Positions 53,254 through 61,628 of a DNA stretch of 64,000 bases are shown piece after piece. The DNA lies in the NCBI RefSeq assembly GCF_000350525.1, contig NZ_AOCN01000025.1, positions 1 through 64,000 of the forward strand, read 5' to 3'. The position numbers and the translations under genes were made by a program. The stretch is from Leucobacter salsicius M1-8. GTDB taxonomy: Bacteria; Actinomycetota; Actinomycetes; Actinomycetales; Microbacteriaceae. The notes beneath the pieces were generated by a model. The model was not told where the DNA came from. It ran no database searches and saw nothing but the letters and a program-made list of their open reading frames with translations. Positions within the stretch are counted from its first letter, which is position 1. Every line of letters begins with the position of its first letter.

Positions 53254-53268
53254 ACCGCGCATTCTCCA
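53254..53268 (+). promoter_or_regulatory. ACCGCGCATTNNNYA motif, copy 6
   Basis: Reads ACCGCGCATTCTCCA. The 10-mer ends 9 nt before the ATG at 53273, which lacks a good ribosome-binding site. Confidence 0.6.
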
Positions 53269-53272
53269 CCTC

Positions 53273-53851
53273 ATGACAGACCAATACACAGAACTCATCC
53301 GCACCGCCGCAGCGTCCATCGCCACCACCTGGGCCACCCCCAGCGCCGAACCGCCACCCGTTGTCGCCTGGCTCGCAGCGCAATTCGCAGATGTATTCGC
53401 ACGCCAGACGATGCACCCCGACGAAGGCCGGCAAAAAATGGCAGAGGCTTGGGCTGATCTACACAGCATGCTGCTCGCCGAGGCGCTGCGTCAGGTGGTA
53501 AATCGCCGGTCTGGTGATGACTGGGCGCGGGCCACGGCGGGGCATGGTGCAGTGGTTGAGGAAGCGGTTGAGGAAGCGGTTTACGAGCTGCGCCGGGTAA
53601 AAATCACGCCGCACGTGCAGGGCCTAAACGCGCTGACCGCGGCGCACGTCGAGTCGCTTGCTTCTGTGCTCGACGCGGGGCTGCCGATTGAGGTCGTCCT
53701 TGAGTCGTCGGCGCGGGAGGTCGGTGTCGCGATGCTAATTGCGAGTCTCGGAATCGACGCGGGCGGTGCCATTGATGGCGCAACAGAGACAATGCGGCGC
53801 GTTCTGCGCGAGCAGGCGGAGCAGCTGGTGGCGGCGCGAGTAGGGGAGTAG
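53273..53851 (+). CDS. Hypothetical protein, 192 aa
   Basis: Start at 53273 (MTDQYTELIRTAAAS), placed by the motif that ends just upstream; an in-frame ATG at 53240 precedes the motif and is less likely. All-helical, Ala/Glu-rich, no membrane segment. AVVEEAVEEAVYELRRVK and MLIASLGIDAGGAIDGATETMRRVL are typical stretches. Function unknown. Followed by a strong terminator. Confidence 0.55.
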   Translation: MTDQYTELIRTAAASIATTWATPSAEPPPVVAWLAAQFADVFARQTMHPDEGRQKMAEAWADLHSMLLAEALRQVVNRRSGDDWARATAGHGAVVEEAVEEAVYELRRVKITPHVQGLNALTAAHVESLASVLDAGLPIEVVLESSAREVGVAMLIASLGIDAGGAIDGATETMRRVLREQAEQLVAARVGE

Positions 53852-53872
53852 CGAGTAAGGCGGAGGAATAGG

Positions 53873-53910
53873 GGCGCTGCGCCGGGTCTGGGATGGCTCG
53901 GCGCAGCGCC
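53873..53910 (+). terminator. Rho-independent terminator
   Basis: GGCGCTGCGCCG (53873-53884) and CGGCGCAGCGCC (53899-53910) followed directly by TTTTT, 21 bp after the preceding stop codon. Confidence 0.9.
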
Positions 53911-53939
53911 TTTTTGTGTGCACCGGGTAAATAATAATT

Positions 53940-53954
53940 ACCGCGCATTGTCTA
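53940..53954 (+). promoter_or_regulatory. ACCGCGCATTNNNYA motif, copy 7
   Basis: Reads ACCGCGCATTGTCTA, 46 nt before the ATG at 54001, which has an AAGGAGG ribosome site. Confidence 0.6.
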
Positions 53955-54000
53955 CCCGGGTGGAGATTCCGCCATTAGGTGTAGAAGGAGGCGAGGACAA

Positions 54001-54039
54001 TGACTGCTGCTGCTCACCGCAAGCCGACGCTTGCGTGAT
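54001..54039 (+). CDS. 12-codon leader ORF
   Basis: ATG with a near-ideal AAGGAGG site, encoding MTAAAHRKPTLA, then TGA; 18 bp later the 98-residue gene starts. It is too short for a normal protein. It may be a leader peptide that couples or regulates the next gene, or the remnant of a deleted one. Confidence 0.35.
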
Positions 54040-54057
54040 CCCAGAGAGGGGCAGTAG

Positions 54058-54354
54058 ATGACCGCCCAGCCGATTCAAAAATTCAATCTCCCGGAGCTTC
54101 TCCAACTTCTCGCGCTTGAGTACGCTGCGCTCGACGTCGTCGATGCCGAAGGCGTAGACATTAAGCCAGGCAACAGCGCGTTACGCGAGATCCTGCGCCA
54201 CCCGAGCCTGCATGGCTCCGTAGTGGCCGCAGTGGTGACACGGGAGAGCGTCGAAGTCGCCGTCGATGATGGAGGCGCCAGTCTGACAGACCTCCTGGTC
54301 CTGTCTCGGGAGCAGGGTGGTCCCGCTGGGTTGCTCGCGCTGCTCAGTGAGTAG
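54058..54354 (+). CDS. Hypothetical protein, 98 aa
   Basis: Begins MTAQPIQKFNLPELLQLLALEYAALDVVDAEGVDIKPGNSALREILRHPSLHG. Helical, acidic, soluble, with no known family. It lies immediately before the origin-like region and ends in its own terminator, so it is separated from the replication genes. GAGAGGGGC precedes the ATG. Confidence 0.5.
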   Translation: MTAQPIQKFNLPELLQLLALEYAALDVVDAEGVDIKPGNSALREILRHPSLHGSVVAAVVTRESVEVAVDDGGASLTDLLVLSREQGGPAGLLALLSE

Positions 54355-54362
54355 GCCCGGAT

Positions 54363-54402
54363 AGCCCGCCCGATTAAGCGAAATCGCTGGATCGGGCGGG
54401 CT
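54363..54402 (+). terminator. Rho-independent terminator before origin region
   Basis: AGCCCGCCCGAT (54363-54374) and ATCGGGCGGGCT (54391-54402), followed by TTTT; it shields the origin from upstream transcription. Confidence 0.9.
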
Positions 54403-54412
54403 TTTGCCGTCC

Positions 54413-54780
54413 TGGCCCCATTTTGGCCCCATCTTGGTCCCGCTGGACCCACTCTGGTCCCGCTCTGGACCCAAACTTTGGGACCAGGCAAAAACCGCAT
54501 GAAATCAACGATATTTAGACCTTTTCTTTCTATATTTACTATCTGGACCCAAAATATAGAAAGGGGTACCCCCTTTTTACGCGCAACCCCTTTTTATCCA
54601 CTCACTATCGCTGTCTACATAGATATGGGTACCCCTTTTGAGAATCTGGGTCCAAGGGTGCTTTTGAGCCTTTTAACCCCTTAACTTCCGCATGATTACG
54701 CGGATTTTGCCTGGTCCCAAAGTTTGGGTCCAGAGTAAGTCCAGGCGGGGCCAGCGGGACCAAGATGGGACCAAGAGCCG
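54413..54780. other. Replication-origin-like region with mirrored iterons
   Basis: On the left TGG(N)CCC units start at 54413, 54424, 54435, 54444, 54455 and 54466, mostly 11 bp apart, so they face one side of the helix. On the right (54700-54775) the same units recur in inverted order. The inner arms TGGACCCAAACTTTGGGACCAGG (about 54466-54488) and their inverted copy at about 54710-54732 are each near-palindromic. Between them lie about 200 bp of AT-rich DNA with further pairs such as AAAGGGGTACCCC. This is the structure expected of a plasmid origin, directly upstream of DNA-binding, primase and helicase genes. Confidence 0.75.
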
Positions 54781-54840
54781 CCGCGCATAGCCCCGGCGTG
54801 GTCGCAAACGGTGAGGCCACAGAGAGGTTAGGCTGACGCC

Positions 54841-55812
54841 ATGGGCATTGATGAGCAGGATCCGACGGCCGCACTCGCAGCCGCTCGCGACGCAGAGAAA
54901 GCCGCCTCCGCTGCATTTGCTGCCTCCGAGGCCGCGCTCGACGCTGCGATTCGCGACGCTCGTGACGCGGGCCTCCCGTGGGAGGAAGTCGCCGCGGCCA
55001 CGGGCATCCCGATGCGCTCCGCACAGTGGCGCCTCCAGCGCCTGACTGACTCCGCCCACTCTCTGGAAGCTCAGACACGCCCCTCGCGCGCCGGTGTGCC
55101 TCAGACCGGTGCCACCACGGAGCCTCCTCCGGGCACAATCACGGTTACTGAAGCCGCAAAAATGTTGGGGTACGCGGCGCGTCAGTCGGTCCTGGACCTT
55201 GTCGAGCAGGGGCAACTCGAAGCGATTGAGGTCGAGCGCCCCGGTCGCCAGACGCGTCGCCGCATCGTTCGTGAGTCCGTCCTGCGCCATCCTCGTTATC
55301 AGGTCGCTTCGGGTGCGGATCCGGCTGCTGTCTCAGTGTCTGAGGCTGCGCGCCGGGCAGGTGTCTCCCGACCGGTGATTACGCTTCTGCTTCAAAAGGG
55401 CAAGATCAGGGCCGGGCTCACACCTACGGGGGCTTTCGGTATCGACACCGCTTCCCTGGGGGCATATGTCGCCGAGCGGGAGCGCACCGCAGGATCGTCT
55501 GTAACGGTGCTAGACGCGGCCGAGCGCCTAGGGGTGTCCCGCGCTAAGGTCACGCGTCTGCTGCGCGATGGTGAGCTCTCAGGGGAGGGTGAGCCGCCCC
55601 GCGTGCTCGTTGATTCGATCGAGCGCTACGAGCAGGCTCGCGCGGACGCTGAATCCGTGGGGTCGATGACGGTGGCAGAGGCCGCAGAGGTAGTGGGCGT
55701 CTCGCGCCCATCGATCTACGCCGCGATCCAGAGAGGGCAGCTTGCTCGCGACGAGCACGGGAGGCTCTCCGCGCAGGAGGTGGCGGAGTATCGGGCCAAA
55801 AGAGCCCGGTAG
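54841..55812 (+). CDS. Protein with four to five helix-turn-helix units, candidate initiator
   Basis: 323 residues. After a helical N-terminus come DNA-binding units at LPWEEVAAATGIPMRSAQWRL, VTEAAKMLGYAARQSVLDLVEQGQL, VSEAARRAGVSRPVITLLLQKGKI, VLDAAERLGVSRAKVTRLLRDGEL and VAEAAEVVGVSRPSIYAAIQRGQL. The last four are MerR/excisionase-like repeats of one another. Several tandem readers of DNA next to mirrored iterons suggest an iteron-binding replication or partition protein; this is inference. The gene is the first after the origin region and upstream of the primase. Confidence 0.7.
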   Translation: MGIDEQDPTAALAAARDAEKAASAAFAASEAALDAAIRDARDAGLPWEEVAAATGIPMRSAQWRLQRLTDSAHSLEAQTRPSRAGVPQTGATTEPPPGTITVTEAAKMLGYAARQSVLDLVEQGQLEAIEVERPGRQTRRRIVRESVLRHPRYQVASGADPAAVSVSEAARRAGVSRPVITLLLQKGKIRAGLTPTGAFGIDTASLGAYVAERERTAGSSVTVLDAAERLGVSRAKVTRLLRDGELSGEGEPPRVLVDSIERYEQARADAESVGSMTVAEAAEVVGVSRPSIYAAIQRGQLARDEHGRLSAQEVAEYRAKRAR

Positions 55813-55885
55813 GTCACGGCAAATAAAGACAAAATACGTACTGTCGGAACTAGTCTAATCTTGTCGTCTTTGTTAAGCTAGACGC
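55813..55885 (+). promoter_or_regulatory. Promoter region of the primase gene
   Basis: TAAGCT lies six bases before the ATG at 55886, consistent with a leaderless transcript. The AT-rich stretch contains AAAGACAAAATACG and AACAAAGACGACAAG (reverse), which share GACAAAAT with the region upstream of 59786. Confidence 0.45.
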
Positions 55886-57244
55886 ATGAGCAAGTTCACC
55901 TACCCCGCCCCGGTCGATCCGACGACCGGCTTTGACTCCGAGGACTACCGCGACTTCTGTGACGCAATCGACCAGGAGGGTCACGAGGGGTTCGTCGCAC
56001 TTGTCGCGCCATCAGGCAAGGGGGCGGGGTGGGGGAACGTCGCTTGGCTCCCTGCTGACGATGTAGAGGCGCAGGTTGCGTGGATTGACGCCCACGACCA
56101 TCCGGGCACCTGGGGCATCTATCGCACCATGAACTCGCTCGACGGACGTGGGGTTGAGGTCGCGAATGTGACCTCGGTGGATTCCATCGTTTTTGACGCG
56201 GACGTGGCAGAGGGGGTTCACGCTAATAGCGGCGAGATGCTCTCGTATGAGCAGGCTCTCTCCGCGCTGGAGTCCTCAGGATTTGCCCCCACCGCCACCA
56301 CCTTCACTGGTGGCGGGTTGCTCCTCGTGGTGCAGCTCCGCGATGCGCTGCACCCCGACTCCCAGGAGCTGGGCCTGCTGGAGGAGCGCGCCGCCTACTG
56401 GGCGATGCATGTCTTTGGCCCTTCCGCAGACGTTGCCGTAACGCGAAAGCACTGTGGGTGGCGGCGCGTGTGCGGTTCTGTGAATCGTAAGAACCCAGAG
56501 GTCCCGCAGCGCGGACAGCTCCTCGACGTCGGCCCGACTTACGACTACGGCGAGCTGGTTGACTCAGCTTGGGCGCTGCCCGCGGAGGTAGTTGCCGAGC
56601 TCGATGCTCGACTTCGTCCTCGCGGCGACCAGGTCACGGAACCACGCGAGCTGCCCGGCGGGATCGACCACGGCATCGGCACTAAATTTGCGTTCGCTGC
56701 GTCGCCCGCAGACCTCGTGCAGCACGTCATGGACGCTCGAGTCACAGGTAAGTGGGTGAAGTTCCGTCGCCCCGACGGCAGCTATACCGACGGCAAGCCC
56801 AGCACGATGCTCGACAACAGTGGATTCCGCCAGGTGCTAAGGGTGAATTTGCAAGGGGAGCCAGTCTCCCAAATCGCGCACCGGCCAATCCATGACGCTC
56901 CCGTGCTCGTAATGCACGGCACCGCACAGCAAGAGCGTTGGCGCGCTGCGGGGCTTCCCGTAGAACCCAAGCAGGGCGCGCAGTACAACAGCTGGGACCT
57001 CCTCGTCAGTGTGTCCTGCGGCGGTGACGCAAAGCTCGCGGCTCGAATCCTCGGCCGTCACTCCATCGGTGTTGACGGCGTGACAGTGTTCGATCTGCCA
57101 GCGATTTTTGCGGCACTTCGCGCGTACGACCCAAAGCAGCTCGCAGAGGTATATCCGCCACGTAAGCCCCGGCCTCAGCAAATTTTTCAGCCGTCCGCCC
57201 CAGCCTTTGGAGGCAACGTATTTGGAGGTCCGGCATTCCGATGA
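55886..57244 (+). CDS. RepB-like archaeo-eukaryotic primase (plasmid replication)
   Basis: 452 residues. IVFDADVAEG gives the D-x-D metal site, FTGGGLLLVVQL the following strand, and RKHCGWRRVCGSVNRKNP the His/Arg patch of AEP-type primases. GNVAWLPAD and WGIYRTMNSLDG also match RepB-like primase proteins of plasmids and mobile elements. It would prime DNA synthesis at the adjacent origin. ATGA overlap with the helicase gene links the two. Confidence 0.8.
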   Translation: MSKFTYPAPVDPTTGFDSEDYRDFCDAIDQEGHEGFVALVAPSGKGAGWGNVAWLPADDVEAQVAWIDAHDHPGTWGIYRTMNSLDGRGVEVANVTSVDSIVFDADVAEGVHANSGEMLSYEQALSALESSGFAPTATTFTGGGLLLVVQLRDALHPDSQELGLLEERAAYWAMHVFGPSADVAVTRKHCGWRRVCGSVNRKNPEVPQRGQLLDVGPTYDYGELVDSAWALPAEVVAELDARLRPRGDQVTEPRELPGGIDHGIGTKFAFAASPADLVQHVMDARVTGKWVKFRRPDGSYTDGKPSTMLDNSGFRQVLRVNLQGEPVSQIAHRPIHDAPVLVMHGTAQQERWRAAGLPVEPKQGAQYNSWDLLVSVSCGGDAKLAARILGRHSIGVDGVTVFDLPAIFAALRAYDPKQLAEVYPPRKPRPQQIFQPSAPAFGGNVFGGPAFR

Positions 57245-59454
57245 ACACCTCACCGATACTGCACACACGGATAGATCATGATCAAGAAGGAGCAGGTGCA
57301 CCGATGGGTGAAGTTGTTGAGTTCACGCCGAGCACTGGGCTCTCGCTCGTAGAGGAGACTGAGTTTGTTCGAGAGGTTATCGAGCAGAATTTCTCGCAGG
57401 CCCTCGGCGAGAACAAGCGTCACGCTGAGCAGCTGCTCGGCCCAATGGAGCCAATGGCGGTATCCATCAACCTCGATGACCCTGAGGGTCACGGCGTTTT
57501 TGGCCTAATACCCCGAGAGAACTCGGAGCCGCGCCGTGTCATGCTCGCCGACTACGTGCCCTACATTGAGTCCCGCGATCAGCTGTGCTCGCCCAACGCC
57601 GACGGGGAGCTTGAGCCGGTCGAGTCGGCGCTCACTAACTCACGCGTGCGTTTGTGTACCGTCGCCGTGGTTGATAGCTCCGGTCGAAAGTGGGTTGCGC
57701 CGAACCTTCCTCAGTCGAAAGCTGAGGATATCAAGGAGGCGCTTAAGGCCGTAGGCGGGCCATTTCGTGTGCCGGCTGTGTCGGGCGGACCCCGGCACAT
57801 GTCGAACGTGCTAATTTCGGCGCAGCAGGAGTACCGCCAGGAACTGATTTCGACGAATCGTACGGGGTGGATCAAGCTCGAGGGGCGGCACGTCTACGCG
57901 CTTCCTGGAGGCTCACTCGATGCGCGTGGCACGACTGATGCAGTCCGCGTCGCAAATGCCGGCACCGGTGGCGGCGCTCCCGTGGCCTACCAGGCTGCAC
58001 TCGGGTTGCCCGAGGTCGGCAACACAGCGGGGGAGGCGCAGGGCATCGCAGAGGCACTCCGTGCGCTCCGAGCGATCGCGACGGACCGAATCATGGTCCC
58101 TATGATCGGCGCTACGCTAGCGTCCGTGATTCCTCAGTCAGAGGGGGCCGGCATGATTTTGACCGCGAAGCGCGGCTCAGGAAAATCATCAGTGCTTCGG
58201 GCGGTGCGCTCACTCTTCTCCGCCGCCCCAGTCGCGAGTTCCGGCTACGCGCTGAGTCTGACCGCAGATAACTCGGCTCCTGCCGTGAACGCCGTGCTCT
58301 CATGGCACGGCCATGTGGGCCTATTTATCGATGATTACCGCGTCGCTAACGTCACCAAGCTCGACGACAAAGCAAATGAGGGCGCAACAATCGTCGCGCA
58401 GGCAGCGTACGGCGACGGCGGTCGCGCAAAATCGGACATCACTTTTTCCGTGCAACAGGCCGACTCCCGCATCGTGTCGCCCATCATGACCGGCGAGATT
58501 TCTCCCGGCGAGAACGGCGAAGCGATTCGCTCACGCATCGCGCAGATCGCGATGGATATGGCTCGCGGCGAGATCTACGGACTCGGGAAATCCGACTCGC
58601 CACTCCACGCCCTTCAGCCGATTATTGATCGCACTGACGGCCTACGCAAGCTGACCGCCGCGCTCGTTCAGTATCTCGCGTCGAAGCTCGACGCAGACGG
58701 CATCCCTGCGACCCGTACCCGATTTGCATCACTCAAGCTCACCCGTCAAGATTCCGCTGCCGGGTTGATCGAGGACATAGAAAACCTTCGTGTCGCACAG
58801 GTGTGCTCGGTCTGGACGCTCGGCTGGGATCTGCTTCGCGAGATGGTGGGCGCTCACGCTGGCACGCCGCTCGGCGATGAGCTCGCACCACTGCTCCCAT
58901 CAGAGCAGCAAATCACTGAGATTTACCATGCGATGGTGCGCGAGAACGTCGTATCATTGACTTCAGGATCAATTTCGACACGACTGCTGGACGAGATATC
59001 TGCGATGATCGGAGCGGGTAAGGGCCACCTCTTGATGCCCGCACGTATCGAGGGGGTCTCCGGCCAGGACGCTCGCTCTCTCTGGAAGCGGTACGGCTGG
59101 CGCGAATCCCCTGTGAAAGAAGCCCTCGATCCGAAGGGCCTCTCCCTTGGCGTCCTCTCGGACGACGGTAAACTCGTTCACATCCTCGCTGGCACTATCG
59201 GGACAGCGGCAAAGAGCGACTCGCTGAAGCTCGGGATGGGGGCGGATCAGCTCGCCGAAATCATGCACTCGGTCGAGCACCCGGACTACCGAGGAGCGAA
59301 GCCTGGCCGCCACAAGGGGTCCCGAAAGGTCTTCACCGATACCCGCCCCGCGAGCGGCTTTACGATCCCCGCGGCGTTGCTCGGCCTCGACCCAAGCCTC
59401 TATGGGGACGACGAGCTGGAGACGACCGGTGCGATCGGGGAGAATGAGAAGTGA
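57241..59454 (+). CDS. Replication ATPase/helicase (DUF927-like)
   Basis: 737 residues from the ATG overlapping the primase stop; an ATG at 57304 with AAGGAG upstream is an alternative. The N-terminal ~270 residues resemble the DUF927 region of mobile-element helicases. Walker A is LTAKRGSGKSS (around residue 310), followed by FIDDYRVAN, a Walker-B-like site. The C-terminal third is helical. Together with the primase it forms a primase-helicase pair that replicates the element. GTGA overlap to the next gene. Confidence 0.75.
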   Translation: MNTSPILHTRIDHDQEGAGAPMGEVVEFTPSTGLSLVEETEFVREVIEQNFSQALGENKRHAEQLLGPMEPMAVSINLDDPEGHGVFGLIPRENSEPRRVMLADYVPYIESRDQLCSPNADGELEPVESALTNSRVRLCTVAVVDSSGRKWVAPNLPQSKAEDIKEALKAVGGPFRVPAVSGGPRHMSNVLISAQQEYRQELISTNRTGWIKLEGRHVYALPGGSLDARGTTDAVRVANAGTGGGAPVAYQAALGLPEVGNTAGEAQGIAEALRALRAIATDRIMVPMIGATLASVIPQSEGAGMILTAKRGSGKSSVLRAVRSLFSAAPVASSGYALSLTADNSAPAVNAVLSWHGHVGLFIDDYRVANVTKLDDKANEGATIVAQAAYGDGGRAKSDITFSVQQADSRIVSPIMTGEISPGENGEAIRSRIAQIAMDMARGEIYGLGKSDSPLHALQPIIDRTDGLRKLTAALVQYLASKLDADGIPATRTRFASLKLTRQDSAAGLIEDIENLRVAQVCSVWTLGWDLLREMVGAHAGTPLGDELAPLLPSEQQITEIYHAMVRENVVSLTSGSISTRLLDEISAMIGAGKGHLLMPARIEGVSGQDARSLWKRYGWRESPVKEALDPKGLSLGVLSDDGKLVHILAGTIGTAAKSDSLKLGMGADQLAEIMHSVEHPDYRGAKPGRHKGSRKVFTDTRPASGFTIPAALLGLDPSLYGDDELETTGAIGENEK

Positions 59455-59702
59455 CCAGAAGCGACGAACGTACGATACGAGAGGAAGCAGAGAAGATGAT
59501 TCAGGAAGAGCGCACCCCGGAGGGGTGGATGACTGTGAGTGCCGCCTCCGAGGCGCTCGGGGTGCATGAGCGCACGGTTCAGCGGCGGATCAAAGCCGGT
59601 GAAATCCCGGTGTTTGAGCTGTCACCACACCGCCGCCTGGTACCTGAGGGGTGGGTGAATGCCCTGCTGGAGGGGCGGCTCAAGGAGCTCGGTGAATACT
59701 GA
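59451..59702 (+). CDS. Small helix-turn-helix (excisionase-like) protein
   Basis: 83 residues, GTG start inside the helicase stop. MTVSAASEALGVHERTVQRRIKAGEIPVFELSPHRRLVPEGWVNALL is a MerR/excisionase-type winged helix. It resembles the repeat units of the 323-residue protein. Likely a regulator or accessory DNA-binding protein of replication. Confidence 0.75.
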   Translation: MTRSDERTIREEAEKMIQEERTPEGWMTVSAASEALGVHERTVQRRIKAGEIPVFELSPHRRLVPEGWVNALLEGRLKELGEY

Positions 59703-59785
59703 GTATAAAAGCCGACAAAATGATGCATAAAGCGACGAAATGCGATACACTTATACACATAGGCGAAAGCCGGGAAGGACACGAC
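59703..59785 (+). promoter_or_regulatory. Regulatory region with imperfect direct repeats
   Basis: CGACAAAATGATGC and CGACGAAATGCGAT repeat about 20 bp apart (59713-59746), followed by an AT-rich stretch and GGGAAGGAC before the ATG at 59786. Possible binding sites for one of the nearby HTH proteins. Confidence 0.4.
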
Positions 59786-60196
59786 ATGACGAACATCACC
59801 CTCTCCAACAATGAGGCAGCCCGACGTTTTAGCGGCATCGCCCCGACTGACCACGACGTCATCGAACTCGGGCGCGTAGTCGGCGTCCACGGCCCCGACG
59901 CGCACCACATTGTGTCTGCAGCACGAAACTTTCCGATCTACACTGCCGAGGAAATTCGCAATGTGCCACTCGCGCAGCGAGTGCTGATCCGTGCCGAGCG
60001 CGCTATCCGCATGCAGCTCGGAGAGTGCGAATCCCGCGTCAGTGACGCGGAGATCATCGACCTTATTCCGACCGCCGCAGTTTTCGTGGGGATCGACATT
60101 CCTGGGCAGAAGCCTGGCGAACGCTGCCGTGAGAAGCGTGCGCAGCTCAAGAAGCGCGTGACCGCTCTTCGAAAGAAGCACGAAGCGAAGTACTAA
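59786..60196 (+). CDS. Hypothetical protein, 136 aa
   Basis: ATG at 59786 with GGGAAGGAC upstream (an earlier in-frame ATG lies inside the promoter repeats). Residues 1-60 (LSNNEAARRFSGIAPTDHDVIELGRVVGVHGPDAHHIVSAARNFP) are followed by a basic C-terminus (KKRVTALRKKHEAKY), consistent with nucleic-acid binding. Family unknown. It closes the replication region and is followed by a strong hairpin. Confidence 0.6.
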   Translation: MTNITLSNNEAARRFSGIAPTDHDVIELGRVVGVHGPDAHHIVSAARNFPIYTAEEIRNVPLAQRVLIRAERAIRMQLGECESRVSDAEIIDLIPTAAVFVGIDIPGQKPGERCREKRAQLKKRVTALRKKHEAKY

Positions 60197-60202
60197 AAAG
60201 CT

Positions 60203-60247
60203 CCCCGGGGCGCTCCTCATCAGCCTGCAAGCCGCGGCGCCCCGGGG
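60203..60247. terminator. Terminator-like hairpin
   Basis: CCCCGGGGCGC (60203-60213) and GCGCCCCGGGG (60237-60247), 11-bp perfect stem right after the stop at 60196. Confidence 0.7.
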
Positions 60248-60347
60248 CAACAACCCTATTATGCGCGGCAGGGCAGGCACAAGATCTTCACACACACCTC
60301 AGACGGATAAGCGGCTTGCAGGCTCTGATCCCGAGAGGAGGACTTTC

Positions 60348-61628
60348 ATGTCCACGACCATCGCCCGCCCATCACGCGCACGCCGCACCGCGCTCGGCCT
60401 CGCAACGCTTGCCGTAGCAGCCAGCGCTGTTGTCACACTTCCACTCGTATCGCAGCCAGCACCAGCACAGGCTGCGTCGCTCCCACAAAAGGGGTGTCCG
60501 GTTGGCTCGATCAATCTTGTGATCGAGAAAACAAACCCCGCCGGGGAGCCTCTAGCCGGCGCAGTTTTTGACGTAACCGGCGACCTTGCCAGCGCAGCAA
60601 TGACCCACTCACCACGATGGTCAGAGAACGGTGCTCGCGCCGAAGTTGAAGCGGCCATGGCCCACTACGAGGAGCTAAACGTCGCTCTTGTCGAGGCCGA
60701 AGCGGAGCTCGCGAACCTCGGCCTCACACTCTCGGAGGCAGAGGCGGCTCTCACGGACGCAAAGATCGTCCCCACAGATCTTCGCGATCTCTACGAGCAG
60801 CGCACCGCCGCGAACGTGGCGGCGGCCGAAGCCCAGGAAATTCTTGGACAAGCGCTAGAGGCCCTCGCTGCGGCTGAGTGGAACGGTGACCCGGTCGAGA
60901 TCGCGGGAGCGCAGGCAGTGGTCGACAAGGCTCAGGCGGCCGTCGACGCGGCACACCTAGTCATGCGCGGCATCGAAGATCAGATCACCCCGCTGGCCGA
61001 AGCATACGAGCAGGGCGTGGCTGACGCTGAGGCGGCCGTCGCAGTCGCTACCGAGGTCCGCGATAACGCCCGTGATGCCCTGCGTCCCGCGAAAGCAGTG
61101 CGAGACGATGCGTTGGAGGCCCAGTACCGCGCTGTCTTTGAACGCGGCCTCTCCTCGGCCGACGTTACCGAGCGCGTTACCACTGACGCGGATGGCCGCG
61201 CGGTCGTCCAGCTGATCTCGCCACTGAGCGGCTGCACGCTCGTAGACCAGGAAACAGGTGAACGGGAGGAGCTTCGCCCGACCCTGTCGATCCCCGAAAT
61301 TGTCGAGGTTGAAGCCCCCGATGGATACCAATTGTCGCTGGATGTCCACTCGCCCGCCGGTGAGATGCCCGGCGAGCAGGACGACGAATGGACCGTCACC
61401 ATCGTGAACGTGCCCGAGGAGCCCGTGGCCCTGGTCGAGCCTGAGGAGCCCGAAGAGCCCGAGGAGCCCGTGGCCCCGGTCGAGCCTCCAAAGCCGGGTG
61501 TACCGCTCGTCCAGACCGGTAGCGATCTGACAGGCCCGATTGTCGGTTTTAGCGCCATTCTCGCCGCCGCCGGCGCCGCTCTCGCGAGCGGCCCGCTGCT
61601 CCGACGCATCCGCGCTAAGCGCGCCTAA
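60348..61628 (+). CDS. Sortase-type surface protein, SpaA-like domain with inserted coiled coil
   Basis: 426 residues. The long signal peptide ends near AQAASLP. INLVIEKTNPAGEPLAGAVFDVTGD starts a SpaA/Cna-B-like domain, which is interrupted by ~180 residues of Ala/Glu coiled coil. The domain then resumes with VTTDADGRAVVQLISP and ends with WTVTIVNVPEE. A Pro/Glu-rich wall spacer precedes PLVQTGSD, a sortase signal of the L-x-x-T-G type, then a hydrophobic helix and RRIRAKRA. It would be covalently attached to the cell wall or a pilus. The next gene is a shorter paralogue. Confidence 0.8.
   Translation: MSTTIARPSRARRTALGLATLAVAASAVVTLPLVSQPAPAQAASLPQKGCPVGSINLVIEKTNPAGEPLAGAVFDVTGDLASAAMTHSPRWSENGARAEVEAAMAHYEELNVALVEAEAELANLGLTLSEAEAALTDAKIVPTDLRDLYEQRTAANVAAAEAQEILGQALEALAAAEWNGDPVEIAGAQAVVDKAQAAVDAAHLVMRGIEDQITPLAEAYEQGVADAEAAVAVATEVRDNARDALRPAKAVRDDALEAQYRAVFERGLSSADVTERVTTDADGRAVVQLISPLSGCTLVDQETGEREELRPTLSIPEIVEVEAPDGYQLSLDVHSPAGEMPGEQDDEWTVTIVNVPEEPVALVEPEEPEEPEEPVAPVEPPKPGVPLVQTGSDLTGPIVGFSAILAAAGAALASGPLLRRIRAKRA

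Noticed and set aside
54780..54789. GCCGCGCATA upstream of the tandem-HTH gene
   Set aside because: Eight of ten positions match and the orientation fits, but the YA at positions 14-15 is missing. Left out of the count as a possible diverged copy.
60258..60269. TATGCGCGGC, resembling the ACCGCGCATT motif in reverse
   Set aside because: It differs at both ends of the 10-mer and points the opposite way relative to the downstream gene, unlike all seven accepted copies.
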